Shown: piece after piece, positions 1 through 7,677 of the stretch | Position numbering within the stretch: position 1 is the first letter of the stretch | Layout: every line of letters begins with the position of its first letter | Origin: Eubacterium sp. UBA4343 | GTDB lineage: Bacteria; Bacillota; Clostridia; Lachnospirales; Lachnospiraceae | DNA: 15,118 bases | Assembly: GCA_002394235.1 (NCBI GenBank) | Contig: DGTF01000057.1 | Location: forward strand, 1-15,118 | Reading direction: 5' to 3' | Program-made: the position numbers and the translations under genes | Notes under the pieces: model-generated | Told to the model about the DNA's origin: nothing | Database searches by the model: none | What the model saw: only the letters and a program-made list of their open reading frames with translations

Positions 1-1429
1 GCCACTCGATGAACTGGGCAATCTCATTGCCCATGAAGTTGAGCTTTTTGCCCGGATGGGTCATCATATACAGATACAGCGCCCTTCCCTGAGGGAACTT
101 GTCCGCGTAATCGCCTGCCATCTTCTGCATGATGGTTGCCTTTCCGTGAACCACTTCGTCATGCGACAGCGGAAGCAGGTATTTTTCATTATAAAAATAC
201 TGCATGGAAAAGGTCAGTTTATGGTACTCATCGGGACGGTTCTGCGGCGGGGTGCGGAAATAATTCAGAGTGTCGTTCATCCACCCCATGTCCCACTTGT
301 AGTCAAATCCGAGTCCTCCCTCCGACACGGGCTTTGTAACGCCCGGGTACGCCGAAGAATCCTCCGCGATCAGGAGAACATTCCCGTCAAGCTTCTTTAA
401 TCCGCGGTTCATATTCTGCAGGAAAGTGATCGCATTCTCGTCTCTGCCGAGATTTTCGTCCCCCTTCCAGTAGATCAGATTTCCCACTGCGTCGAAGCGA
501 AGTCCGTCAAAATGGAAATCCGCGAGCCAGTATTCACTTGCGGAATTCAGAAAGCTCCGGACATCACCTCTGGAATGGTTGAAGTTGCAGCTGCCCCATT
601 CGCTGGTGCTTTTATCGGCAAACGCATGCTCATACAGCGGTGTTCCGTCATACTTCCACAGACCATAATCATTCACCGCGAAATGCACGGTGATGACATC
701 CAGAATCACACCGATCCCGTGCTGATGGCAGGTGTCGATCAGCCGCTTCAGTCCATCCGGATTGCCATACCTTGATGTCGCGCTGAAAAATCCCAGCGAC
801 TGGTAGCCCCAGGATTCGTCGGCGGGATACTCGTTCAGCGGCATGATCTCCAGATAGTTGTAATGGTTTTCCAGCAGATAGGGGATGATCTGGCCCACAA
901 TCTCATCGTATGTGTACCACCCGTCGGAGACATCGATGCCAATCCCCTGCGCTTTCGCCTCATCCAGCTCCCTCGCGTGGATCTCCGGGTCGTCCTTCCT
1001 CCTCCAGGAACCCATATGCATCTCATAGATATTCAGCGGTTCCTTTGTGCGGTCTCTTCTGGTCCACATCCAGTCCGCGTCATGGAATTCATAGCCCTTC
1101 CGGTCATAGATTACAGACGCCGTTCCCGGTCTCTTCTCCGAAAAAAAAGCATACGGATCGGCATGGTCCATGAAGTTCCCGTCCGGGCCATAGATCCGGA
1201 ACTTATACATCTGTCCCGGCTTGGCGTTATCCACCTCAGCCTCCCAGAACTGCCCGTTTTCCACCTTCTGCATCGGCGTATCCGTCCAGCCGTTGAACTC
1301 GCCGATCACGGAAACCGCCTCCGCATTCGGCGCATAGGTGCGGAATACCACGTTCTTCTTCCCGCACTGGGCACCCAGGTACTCAAAGGCCTTAAATTCC
1401 TCTCCGTTGTAGAAATCCTGTAAATCCAT
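1..1429 (-). CDS. glgB: 1,4-alpha-glucan branching enzyme GlgB, 3' end cut by window edge
   Basis: Cytosolic GH13 enzyme that introduces alpha-1,6 branches into glycogen by cutting and transferring alpha-1,4 chains. I translated 476 codons from the ATG at 1429; the frame stays open to the left edge, so the C-terminus is missing. Seen: an N-terminal CBM48-like module (about residues 25-105, with VIGEFNGW), then the catalytic barrel with EMHMGSW (136-142), the variant region-I motif DVITVHF (244-250), WKYDGTPLYEH, the nucleophile in RFDAV (Asp313), the acid/base in AEDSS (Glu356), and HDEVVHG (423-429) with its transition-state Asp424. The family also has FMGNEIAQF, seen at the edge. The N-terminus is shorter than in E. 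coli GlgB, as in many Firmicutes. A purine-rich GAGAGGGA site precedes the start. Only 14 bases separate it from the mgtE stop, suggesting co-transcription. Confidence 0.93.
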   Translation of the reverse strand, partial: MDLQDFYNGEEFKAFEYLGAQCGKKNVVFRTYAPNAEAVSVIGEFNGWTDTPMQKVENGQFWEAEVDNAKPGQMYKFRIYGPDGNFMDHADPYAFFSEKRPGTASVIYDRKGYEFHDADWMWTRRDRTKEPLNIYEMHMGSWRRKDDPEIHARELDEAKAQGIGIDVSDGWYTYDEIVGQIIPYLLENHYNYLEIMPLNEYPADESWGYQSLGFFSATSRYGNPDGLKRLIDTCHQHGIGVILDVITVHFAVNDYGLWKYDGTPLYEHAFADKSTSEWGSCNFNHSRGDVRSFLNSASEYWLADFHFDGLRFDAVGNLIYWKGDENLGRDENAITFLQNMNRGLKKLDGNVLLIAEDSSAYPGVTKPVSEGGLGFDYKWDMGWMNDTLNYFRTPPQNRPDEYHKLTFSMQYFYNEKYLLPLSHDEVVHGKATIMQKMAGDYADKFPQGRALYLYMMTHPGKKLNFMGNEIAQFIEW

Positions 1430-1443
1430 TGTTTATCCCTCTC

Positions 1444-2850
1444 TCACATATGCAGCACATTGACCAGCATGATCCAGGAAAGTCCATAGTACGTTACTAC
1501 TCCGACAAGGTCCGTGAGCGTTGTGATCAGCGGACCGGAAGCAACCGCCGGATCCACCCCGACCTGATTGAAAAAGATCGGAACCGCTGTTCCTACAAAG
1601 CTTGAAATCAGCATTGCCAGAAGCAGAGACAGACCGATGCAGGCCGAGATTGCAAATGCCGTAGTCGGCGGCATGCGCCGCGCCGCCATGATATACAATC
1701 CAATCGCAGCGAACGAAACCAGACACAGTATAAAGCCGTTGGAAAATCCCACGGTCATTTCCTTTCCGACCAGATGAAGCTTCTCCTTTCCGGTCAGATG
1801 CTCGTCCATGAGGACACGAATGGTAACGGCAAGCGACTGTGTGCCCACATTACCGGACATATCCAGAATCATAGACTGGAAAGCCATGATCAGGGTGAGC
1901 TTCTGGACGACTGTCTCGAAAAGACCGACGACCGTAGATACGCCGATCCCCATAAACATGAGAAGCACCAGCCAGGGAAGACGTTTTCTGACGCTGAGCT
2001 TCACCGGCTCCTCCAGATCCTCCTCCGCGGACAAACCACCGAGCTTTGCGTAATCCTCACCCATCTCGTCATCGACAACCTCTACTACATCCTGCGAGGT
2101 GATGACACCCAGGATGCGGTTGTCGTCCGACAGAACCGGTATGGACTCCTCGGAATAGTCCTTGATCTTTTCCAGACAGTCTTCTATTTTTTCGTCGGCA
2201 TACACATACGGATATGCCGTAGCAGTGATATCCTCCAGACTCGTTCCGTTCCTCGCGATGATCAGATCCTTCAGATCAACGGCTCCGTAGTACACACCGT
2301 CGTCATCCAGCACATAGATCACGGAGATGTTGTCGTTTTCCGCCGCCTGCTCGATCAGCGAGCTCATCGCCTCCTTGATGGAAAGACTGCAGTTCAGTGT
2401 GACAAAATTGGTGGTCATACGGCTCGCAATCGTGTCTTCATCGTACGAAGCCAGCACCTGAATCGACTCTCTCGACTCCGGATCCATCAGCTCCAGCCAG
2501 GCTCTTTTCTGCTGTGAATCGCTGTTCTTCAGAATATCCGCTGCCGTCGCCGGCTCCATCTCCTCCAGAACCGTAGCCGCTCTCTTCGGATCCATCTCAT
2601 TCAGATATTCCTCCGCATCCTCGTCGGTATATTCCAGCATCTCCGCCAGATCCTCTGTACGCATGATGCGGTACAGCGACAGCCGCTCTCTTTTATCCAG
2701 CTCCGGAAGAACCGTCGCGATATCGTTCGCGTGATAATCCTGCAGCCTGTCCCGGATCACTCTCGGAGAATTCTTGCTGCGGATGACATCCAGAATTTCC
2801 TTCTCGTATCCGATGGCAGTCATCTCTGTCTTCTTTTCCTCTCTGCTCAT
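1444..2850 (-). CDS. mgtE: Magnesium transporter MgtE
   Basis: Mg2+-selective channel/transporter of the inner membrane, 468 aa, close to the usual family length of about 450. Seen in order: a helical, acidic MgtE N domain (about 20-140), a pair of CBS domains (about 145-265) that in the family sense cytosolic Mg2+ and gate the pore, a linker, and a C-terminal membrane domain with about five hydrophobic segments (290-468). Conserved pore signatures are visible: GNVGTQ (333-338) and DPAVASGP (433-440), whose Asp lines the Mg2+ site in the family. The start is supported by GGAGAGG eight or so bases upstream. glgB follows after 14 bases on the same strand. The leader contains tandem repeats; I could not find an M-box Mg2+ riboswitch. 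Confidence 0.95.
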   Translation of the reverse strand: MSREEKKTEMTAIGYEKEILDVIRSKNSPRVIRDRLQDYHANDIATVLPELDKRERLSLYRIMRTEDLAEMLEYTDEDAEEYLNEMDPKRAATVLEEMEPATAADILKNSDSQQKRAWLELMDPESRESIQVLASYDEDTIASRMTTNFVTLNCSLSIKEAMSSLIEQAAENDNISVIYVLDDDGVYYGAVDLKDLIIARNGTSLEDITATAYPYVYADEKIEDCLEKIKDYSEESIPVLSDDNRILGVITSQDVVEVVDDEMGEDYAKLGGLSAEEDLEEPVKLSVRKRLPWLVLLMFMGIGVSTVVGLFETVVQKLTLIMAFQSMILDMSGNVGTQSLAVTIRVLMDEHLTGKEKLHLVGKEMTVGFSNGFILCLVSFAAIGLYIMAARRMPPTTAFAISACIGLSLLLAMLISSFVGTAVPIFFNQVGVDPAVASGPLITTLTDLVGVVTYYGLSWIMLVNVLHM

Positions 2851-2883
2851 TTCCTCTCCTTTCCTTACCCGCAGCCCCTCTCA

Positions 2884-3040
2884 CACGCGATCTCATGCAC
2901 AGTTACTCTCACGCACATCGTCCTCACGCGTCACCTGTCATGCGCGATCCTTCTCATGCGCAGTTGCTCTCACGCGCATCGTCCTCACGCGCCGCCTGTC
3001 ATGCGCGATCTCACGCACCGTTGCTCTCGCGCACGCTCGT
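2884..3040 (-). repeat. 61-bp imperfect tandem repeats in the mgtE leader
   Basis: Three copies start at 2884 (about 55 bp, with short deletions), 2939 (61 bp) and 3000 (partial, to about 3040). Each carries the elements CATGCGCGAT, CTCATGCGCAGTTGCTCT and CACGCGCATCGTCCTCACGC with few changes. Internally the array is built from a smaller motif, CTCAYGCR, that recurs about eight times. It ends 33 bp upstream of the mgtE start codon and so probably lies in its 5' leader. No function can be read from it. Confidence 0.85.
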
Positions 3041-3150
3041 ACCGGCGAAGCGTTTCACCCGATGTTCCTAACGCAATCCCCGGAGACCTTCCGTTCGACA
3101 GCAATGTTCCTGCAACAGGGGCCCTGAAAGAAATTGGAATTGAAATCCGT

Positions 3151-3205
3151 GCTCTGACTCAGCCGACACTCCAATCAGGTCTAGGCTCCGATTCAGCCGT
3201 CATTC
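3151..3205. repeat. Two-copy 34-bp-spaced direct repeat upstream of mgtE
   Basis: GCTCTGACTCAGCCGACACTC at 3151 recurs at 3185 with four substitutions (the shared core is TCAGCCG). It lies about 300 bp upstream of the mgtE start, beyond the 61-bp array, and may be another decayed tandem unit. Confidence 0.55.
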
Positions 3206-3283
3206 AGACAATTCCACTGATACATTTTCTCTGCGCTGCGGTTTTGTATGAAATTAAATGTCTTTTTGGATGTATACGAAAAT

Positions 3284-3397
3284 GAATTGCAGATCAGAAA
3301 TGAAGACTCAAAAAAACAGAGGATATGAAAAGCACAAAAAAGAAAGAACAGCTTCCGGCTGCCCGTTGTGACTTGCATTCCTCAAGATCTGCAATTC
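3284..3397. repeat. 12-bp perfect inverted repeat flanking about 90 bp
   Basis: GAATTGCAGATC at 3284-3295 is the exact reverse complement of 3386-3397. The 90 bp between are purine-rich and hold no gene. It could be the ends of a small non-autonomous element or a chance match; no target-site duplication is evident. Confidence 0.4.
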
Positions 3398-3743
3398 CTT
3401 CGGTATGTGATAAGGACTTCGGCCTTCACCATCACAGCCTTCCATCTGCTCCACCTCTTTTCTTTGTTAACCCGCCAGACCCACAGCTTTTCCCTTTTAT
3501 TAGAAAAGCCAAACCATCCATCGGATAGATTTTATAAAAAATTTATCAATCGCATTAACTGTAACACCTGCCATTTTGTTTGTAAAGTCCGTTCTGACAC
3601 AATTGCAGCCGTTCCGGCTCGAAAATGGAATTTAGATTCTATCCCATTTAGGTTATGTTTTTGATATGATTTGGTTCTTATTGACTTCAGTTATCCTGCC
3701 TCTACAAGGTATACGAACTGATGTTATCAGGCAGCTCAGCGTA

Positions 3744-4037
3744 TTACTTAGCGACTCTCTTGTTTGGGACAAATTCGATTCGAAGAGTCGCATTTACCGC
3801 CTCTGCAATACGATTCAACAATGCCAGACTGGGATTACGGGTGCCATTTTCCAGACGACTGATATCCGCCTGACTGATTCCGGTTTTCTTAGACAGCTCT
3901 TCCTGGGTCAGTCCCGCTTCTTTTCTCGCCTGGATCAGGGACATAGTAATATCTCTTTCCGGCTGAAGTGCTTCATATTCTTTCTTAAACTCAGCATCCT
4001 GCATTAATTCATTGGTCAATTCCTGTAAATCACTCAT
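3744..4037 (-). CDS. XRE-family antitoxin (HigA-like)
   Basis: 97-aa DNA-binding protein with a short acidic/helical N-terminal stretch and an XRE-type helix-turn-helix at about residues 33-88 (QARKEAGLTQEELSKKTGIS followed by DISRLENGTRNPSL). It is expected to neutralise the upstream toxin and repress the shared promoter as a complex. The ATG overlaps the toxin stop by four bases (ATGA), the classic sign of translational coupling. The order is toxin first, antitoxin second, as in higBA-type systems. The palindrome at the promoter (4401-4420) is its likely operator. The family call is strong; the exact subfamily is inference. Confidence 0.9.
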   Translation of the reverse strand: MSDLQELTNELMQDAEFKKEYEALQPERDITMSLIQARKEAGLTQEELSKKTGISQADISRLENGTRNPSLALLNRIAEAVNATLRIEFVPNKRVAK

Positions 4038-4387
4038 CGTATGTCCTCCTTCCCGGCCATATAAATTGCTCTTCTTTGCTTTGCCAGCAAAATTTCGCTG
4101 CGCGGCGTCTTCTGCTGTTTTTTCACAAATCCATTTGTGGCAATAATTATCTCATCTTCGTCGAAAAAATAAAGAATCCTCACAATGTTGCTTCCCGACA
4201 CAGAACGCAGTTCAAAAATATCGTCTTCCAGGAATTTGCTCAGCGGAGCTCTGGCTTCATTGCCAAGCATTTCCAACCGGTGCAAATCCGACACTACTTT
4301 TGCTTTCATTTTTGTGTCTAATGAACGAATGAACTCACCTACGGGCTTACTTCCATCTTCTTCACGATAGAAATTAACGCTAAACAA
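4034..4387 (-). CDS. RelE/HigB-type toxin (phage Gp49-like, DUF891)
   Basis: 117-aa basic protein resembling ribosome-dependent mRNA endonuclease toxins of the HigB/Gp49 branch of the RelE fold. Seen: FYREEDGSKPVGEFI near the N-terminus, DDIFELRSVSGSNIVRILYF (about 55-74), and NGFVKKQQKTPRSEI (85-99), which match the family's ELR...RILYFF and GFxKKTQKTP signatures. The start codon is TTG, chosen because it begins the family fold and sits seven bases after a very strong AAGGAGGGGGAGGT site. It shares four bases with the antitoxin start. The rare start may keep toxin output low relative to antitoxin, which is inference. Confidence 0.88.
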   Translation of the reverse strand: MFSVNFYREEDGSKPVGEFIRSLDTKMKAKVVSDLHRLEMLGNEARAPLSKFLEDDIFELRSVSGSNIVRILYFFDEDEIIIATNGFVKKQQKTPRSEILLAKQRRAIYMAGKEDIR

Positions 4388-4400
4388 ACCTCCCCCTCCT

Positions 4401-4420
4401 TTATGCTATATATAGCATAA
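4401..4420. promoter_or_regulatory. Perfect 20-bp palindrome: probable toxin-antitoxin operator
   Basis: TTATGCTATATATAGCATAA is fully self-complementary. It contains the minus-strand -10 hexamer of the toxin-antitoxin promoter and ends just before the toxin ribosome binding site. This is where an autorepressing XRE antitoxin would bind. Confidence 0.8.
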
Positions 4421-4443
4421 AATATTGTCTGTATTCCTGTCAA
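4414..4443 (-). promoter_or_regulatory. Promoter of the toxin-antitoxin operon
   Basis: On the minus strand, a consensus TTGACA (4438-4443) is followed after 18 bases by TATGCT (4414-4419), four of six matches to TATAAT. The -10 lies within the 20-bp palindrome, so repressor binding would block RNA polymerase. Transcription would begin about 20 bp before the TTG start. Confidence 0.7.
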
Positions 4444-4572
4444 CCATAATCTGATTATTGTGCCAAAAATCAATCCAGCGTTCTGCCGCAATTGTTTCAA
4501 CGCAATCACAATCGTTTCTCGCAAAATCGCAGACAATCAAAGGCCGCAATTGTCAGGCTCAGAGACAGACAA

Positions 4573-4605
4573 ATCCCGCCCGGCCCTGTAAGCGCCTGGC
4601 GGGAT
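4573..4605 (-). terminator. Hairpin terminator after cysN
   Basis: ATCCCGCC (4573-4580) pairs with GGCGGGAT (4598-4605), and GGC/GCC pairs inside after one mismatch, giving an 11-bp GC-rich stem. On the minus strand it is followed by TTTGTCTGTCTCT, an imperfect U-tract. It sits 33 bp beyond the cysN stop codon and separates the sulfur operon from the toxin-antitoxin promoter. Confidence 0.7.
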
Positions 4606-4637
4606 CATAAAAGCTATGATTCATTTGAACAATTGTT

Positions 4638-6323
4638 TCAGATGCTCCACGAATTTCCGGTAAAGATAATGCGGCGGTATGTCTCAAAGGTAAGCCATTT
4701 CGCGTTGAACTCCTGACGGTCCATGCTCTTCCGGTCTTTCAGGAAGTTTTCGAAATCCTTCTGACTTGAGATTCCTACCGCAAATCCGTTCGCATTAACA
4801 ACCGGAAGTCCAGTGTATCTGTAATTCTCGATGGCGCCGACCTCAGCCACTCTGTCATCGCGGATCTGCACGTACGCGCCGGAATCCACAGCCAGAATGT
4901 CGAAATAGTTCGGGTACTCGTAGCTTTCGCCCTTCACCGGGAAGGAATCTCCAACCTCGTATTCCTTCTCCTCGACACCCATATTCTCGATTGCGTCATG
5001 CTTCTCGTTGAAGAAAAATTCGTCGAATACGTTCACTCTTGCGGTGATATCTCCGCCGGAGATTCTGACGCCGGTATCTTCCTCATTCACAAGTTTTTCC
5101 ACAACGCCGCAGGCTGCCGTCATATTGCTGATCCGGTCAATGAGGATCAGCTCGCCCATGGTCTTGTGGTTGCGGAACAAATCCATCGGGATCGCCTCAT
5201 CCAGGACGATCTCGCAGAGCGCGATCTCATTTTTCTCCAGCGTGCCCGCCTTCACCTGCTCGCCGCTGTTGATATCCGTCTTGTACAGAATCCTGCGGAT
5301 AAAACCGCCGATTTTCTTGGTTCCGAGTTTGACGAAGAAATCCTCTCCGTCCGCCAGCCTTGCGTCATCCATCCACAGAAGGGTCGCGTCAAAGACTCTG
5401 GATACGGCAATCTTGCTGTCCTTCTCCAGCACACAGCCTCTGGAAATATCGATTTCCCGGTTCAGGCAGATGGTCACCGGACGGCCTTCGTCTGCGGATT
5501 CTGCGTCCTTGTCTCCGATCAGAATGCGCTCCACCTCTGCCTTCTCACCGGACGGAAGAACCGTGAGCTCATCTCCGATCCGGACGGTTCCCGCCTCAAT
5601 CTGTCCCTGAAATCCCCGGAAGGTATGATCCGGACGGTTGACACGCTGCACCGGCATGTAGAATCCCTCTTCGTGTCCCTTCTCTGTCACATCGACATTC
5701 TCCAGATATTCGAGAATCGCCGGACCTTCATACCAGGGCATGTTTGCGGACTTCTTCGTGATGTTGTCGCCCTTCGTGGCGGACACCGGAATGATCTGCA
5801 CATTGCGGAGGTGAAGCTCATTTGCCAGCACGTGGATCTGTTCGGTGATCTCGTCGAAGCGCTCCCTGCTGTAATTGGCGAGGTCCATTTTGTTGACTGC
5901 GAACACAAAATAGTGAATTCCCATCAGCGCGCAGATTCTCGCGTGACGGCGCGTCTGCACCAGAACTCCCTGTGTGGCGTCAATCAGGATGACGGCGAGA
6001 TCCGCAAAGGAAGCGCCGACAGCCATGTTCCTTGTATACTCCTCATGTCCCGGCGTGTCCGCAACGATAAAGGAACGTTTATCTGTGGTGAAATAGCGGT
6101 ATGCCACGTCGATGGTAATTCCCTGCTCCCGCTCAGCCATCAGGCCGTCCAGAAGAAGGGAGTAGTCAATGTCTCCTCCTGTGGATCCGACCTTGGAATC
6201 CAGAAGAAGGGCCTTCTCCTGATCCGCGTACAGAAGCTTGGAGTCATAGAGAATATGTCCGATCAGTGTGGATTTTCCGTCATCAACGCTGCCGCATGTG
6301 ATAAATTTCAAAAGATCGCTCAT
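4638..6323 (-). CDS. cysN: Sulfate adenylyltransferase GTPase subunit CysN, with C-terminal extension
   Basis: GTP-driven large subunit of ATP sulfurylase: with CysD it makes adenosine 5'-phosphosulfate (APS) and pyrophosphate from ATP and sulfate. The EF-Tu-like G domain is complete: GSVDDGKST (11-19), GITIDV (68-73), DTPGH (89-93), NKMD (144-147), SATKG (181-185). Two beta-barrel domains follow (about 220-430). At 561 aa it is about 85 residues longer than E. coli CysN (about 475). Residues from about 435 to 561 form an extra region, ending RRIIFTGNSWSI. It has no second P-loop and so is not the APS kinase found in CysNC fusions. The start overlaps the cysD stop by one base (TGATG), and AGGGG lies upstream. 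It is the last gene of aprA-aprB-cysD-cysN. Confidence 0.95.
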   Translation of the reverse strand: MSDLLKFITCGSVDDGKSTLIGHILYDSKLLYADQEKALLLDSKVGSTGGDIDYSLLLDGLMAEREQGITIDVAYRYFTTDKRSFIVADTPGHEEYTRNMAVGASFADLAVILIDATQGVLVQTRRHARICALMGIHYFVFAVNKMDLANYSRERFDEITEQIHVLANELHLRNVQIIPVSATKGDNITKKSANMPWYEGPAILEYLENVDVTEKGHEEGFYMPVQRVNRPDHTFRGFQGQIEAGTVRIGDELTVLPSGEKAEVERILIGDKDAESADEGRPVTICLNREIDISRGCVLEKDSKIAVSRVFDATLLWMDDARLADGEDFFVKLGTKKIGGFIRRILYKTDINSGEQVKAGTLEKNEIALCEIVLDEAIPMDLFRNHKTMGELILIDRISNMTAACGVVEKLVNEEDTGVRISGGDITARVNVFDEFFFNEKHDAIENMGVEEKEYEVGDSFPVKGESYEYPNYFDILAVDSGAYVQIRDDRVAEVGAIENYRYTGLPVVNANGFAVGISSQKDFENFLKDRKSMDRQEFNAKWLTFETYRRIIFTGNSWSI

Positions 6324-7225
6324 CAGAAGTACCCCTCTCTCTTACGTTTTTCCATACTGGCTTCTCCGCCGTCCTTATCGATGACACGGGTGGTTCTCTC
6401 GGATTCTACCGAAGACAGTGTTTCCGCAATGATTTTGTCGAGCGTGTCGGCATCGGACTCGAATCCTCCGGTCAGAGGATAGCATCCGAGCGTGCGGAAA
6501 CGGATTTTCTTCATCATCGGCTTTTCGCCCGGTTTCAGACGCATGCGGTCATCGTCCACCATGATCAGCTGTCCGTCGCGCTCGACGCATGGCCGCACGG
6601 CAGCATAATACAGCGGCACAATCGGAATATTTTCCCGCTTGATATACTCCCAGATATCTGCCTCCGTCCAGTTTGAGATCGGGAATACACGGATGGATTC
6701 TCCCTTCCGGATCTCTGTGTTGTACAGCTTCCACATCTCCGGACGCTGGTTCTTCGGATCCCATGCCTGTGCCTCGTTCCGGAAGGAAAAAATTCTCTCC
6801 TTCGCGCGGCTCTTCTCCTCGTCACGGCGTCCGCCGCCGAAGGCTGCGGTGAATCCGTATTTCTTCAACGCCTGCTTCAGTGCCTGTGTCTTCATGATGT
6901 CCGTGTAGGATGATCCGTAATCGAAGGGGTTGACTCCCCGCTTCACACCGTCCTGATTGATGTACTCAATCATGTCGATGCCCAGTCTTTTCGCCGTCTC
7001 ATCACGGAACTTGATCATTTCCTTGAACTTCCAGGTCGTGTTGACATGGAGAAACGGGAACGGCGGCTTTGCCGGATAAAAGGCCTTCATTGCCAGGTGA
7101 AGCATGACAGAGGAGTCCTTGCCGATGGAATAAAGCATGACCGGTTTCTCACACTCTGCCGCGACCTCGCGGATAATGTAGATGGACTCTGCCTCCAGGG
7201 CGTCCAGATGCGAAAGATTACTCAT
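6323..7225 (-). CDS. cysD: Sulfate adenylyltransferase catalytic subunit CysD
   Basis: ATP-pyrophosphatase-fold subunit that adenylylates sulfate to APS, with energy supplied by GTP hydrolysis on CysN. Its 300 aa match the E. coli protein (302 aa). Seen: a modified PP-loop SIGKDSS (33-39), [10 protein letters not shown] (58-67), [20 protein letters not shown] (128-147), [15 protein letters not shown] (181-195), [12 protein letters not shown] (242-253) and the conserved end [11 protein letters not shown]. The segment usually reading VDT is VNT here (Asn62), a mild change of unknown effect. AAAGGA lies nine bases before the ATG. A 134-bp repeat-rich gap separates it from aprB, while cysN is translationally coupled downstream. 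Confidence 0.96.
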   Translation of the reverse strand: MSNLSHLDALEAESIYIIREVAAECEKPVMLYSIGKDSSVMLHLAMKAFYPAKPPFPFLHVNTTWKFKEMIKFRDETAKRLGIDMIEYINQDGVKRGVNPFDYGSSYTDIMKTQALKQALKKYGFTAAFGGGRRDEEKSRAKERIFSFRNEAQAWDPKNQRPEMWKLYNTEIRKGESIRVFPISNWTEADIWEYIKRENIPIVPLYYAAVRPCVERDGQLIMVDDDRMRLKPGEKPMMKKIRFRTLGCYPLTGGFESDADTLDKIIAETLSSVESERTTRVIDKDGGEASMEKRKREGYF

Positions 7226-7245
7226 GATATTTCATCCTTTCCTAT

Positions 7246-7275
7246 TATGACTTGGTCGATGTATGACTTAGTCGG
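7246..7275. repeat. 16-bp direct repeat before cysD
   Basis: TATGACTTGGTCG (7246) recurs as TATGACTTAGTCG (7262), with a 16-bp period. It lies between the 31-bp array and the cysD ribosome binding site, and adds to the repeat-built character of this gap. Confidence 0.6.
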
Positions 7276-7368
7276 GTTACAACCTGATTGTTTATAAACA
7301 GGTCGTGCTGCAGCCTGATCCTTTATAACCGGGTCGCGTTGTGACCTGATCTGTATTGCTCAGTATTT
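7276..7368. repeat. 31-bp tandem repeats between aprB and cysD
   Basis: Copies begin at 7276, 7307 and 7338, an exact 31-bp period. The shared pattern is GYTRYRRCCTGAT followed by TTTATAANCNGGTC; the third copy decays after CCTGAT and runs into the aprB 3' end. The first copy contains the perfect palindrome TGTTTATAAACA (7289-7300), flanked by CCTG and CAGGT, so the transcript could fold into a hairpin within the operon. Confidence 0.8.
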
Positions 7369-7677
7369 GTTGGAATCTGTACTGTCCACGGTGATGGTGC
7401 GGATGGGCTTTTCCCGGTGATCCGAATCATAAAACTTCCAGTTCAGAAGCTTTCCTTCCCGCTCCACCTGCATATAGGCTGAACCTCCGCCGATGTCTTC
7501 TCCGAGGAAAAATTCAATTGCCCGGACCGGACATTCCTTTACGCAGGACACGCAGCCCCAGCAGTCCTCCGGATACTGCATCACTGCCTTTTTACCGATG
7601 ACATCAATCAGGCTTCCGGGACAGACATCGGCACAGCGGCCGCATCCGATGCACCTGTCATTGATTCGAATACTCAT
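7360..7677 (-). CDS. aprB: Adenylylsulfate reductase beta subunit AprB-like, two [4Fe-4S] clusters
   Basis: Ferredoxin-like electron-transfer subunit that feeds electrons to the flavin of AprA for reduction of APS to sulfite and AMP. From the ATG at 7677 the product is 105 aa. I chose this start rather than an upstream ATG at 7710 because it overlaps the aprA stop as ATGA, is preceded by GAGGAGG at good spacing, and opens directly into the ferredoxin fold. Cysteines C9, C12, C15, C19 and C39, C42, C45, C49 form two CX2CX2CX3C sets. The tail (LLNWKFYDSDHREKPIRTI) resembles the AprB C-terminal strand that embraces AprA, but the protein is shorter than the roughly 150-aa AprB of sulfate reducers. 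Confidence 0.88.
   Translation of the reverse strand: MSIRINDRCIGCGRCADVCPGSLIDVIGKKAVMQYPEDCWGCVSCVKECPVRAIEFFLGEDIGGGSAYMQVEREGKLLNWKFYDSDHREKPIRTITVDSTDSNKY

Larger units (their letters stand above)
3041..3743. other. 703-bp intergenic region without a credible gene
   Basis: No reading frame here looks protein-like or has a good ribosome site. What can be seen: a two-copy direct repeat with 34-bp spacing (GCTCYGAYTCAGCCG at 3151 and 3185, 17 of the first 21 bases matching), a perfect 12-bp inverted repeat (3284-3295 and 3386-3397), and AT-rich sequence from about 3460 to 3720. It presumably holds the mgtE promoter on its left side and the 3' end of the toxin-antitoxin transcript on its right. 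I cannot assign a convincing -35/-10 pair for mgtE. Confidence 0.6.

Noticed and set aside
2851..3300. M-box magnesium riboswitch before mgtE
   Set aside because: The conserved GGTGAGGCTCCT-type core is not found on the minus strand of the leader; only repeats are seen.
3193..3664. Small open frames on both strands between mgtE and the toxin-antitoxin pair
   Set aside because: No ribosome sites, atypical composition, and overlap with repeats; not supported as genes.
4638..5030. APS kinase (CysC) domain fused to CysN
   Set aside because: No second P-loop or CysC motifs in the C-terminal extension.
4998..6482. 494-codon plus-strand open frame
   Set aside because: Lies antisense to cysN/cysD, which carry complete family motifs; its translation is low-complexity shadow sequence without a ribosome site.
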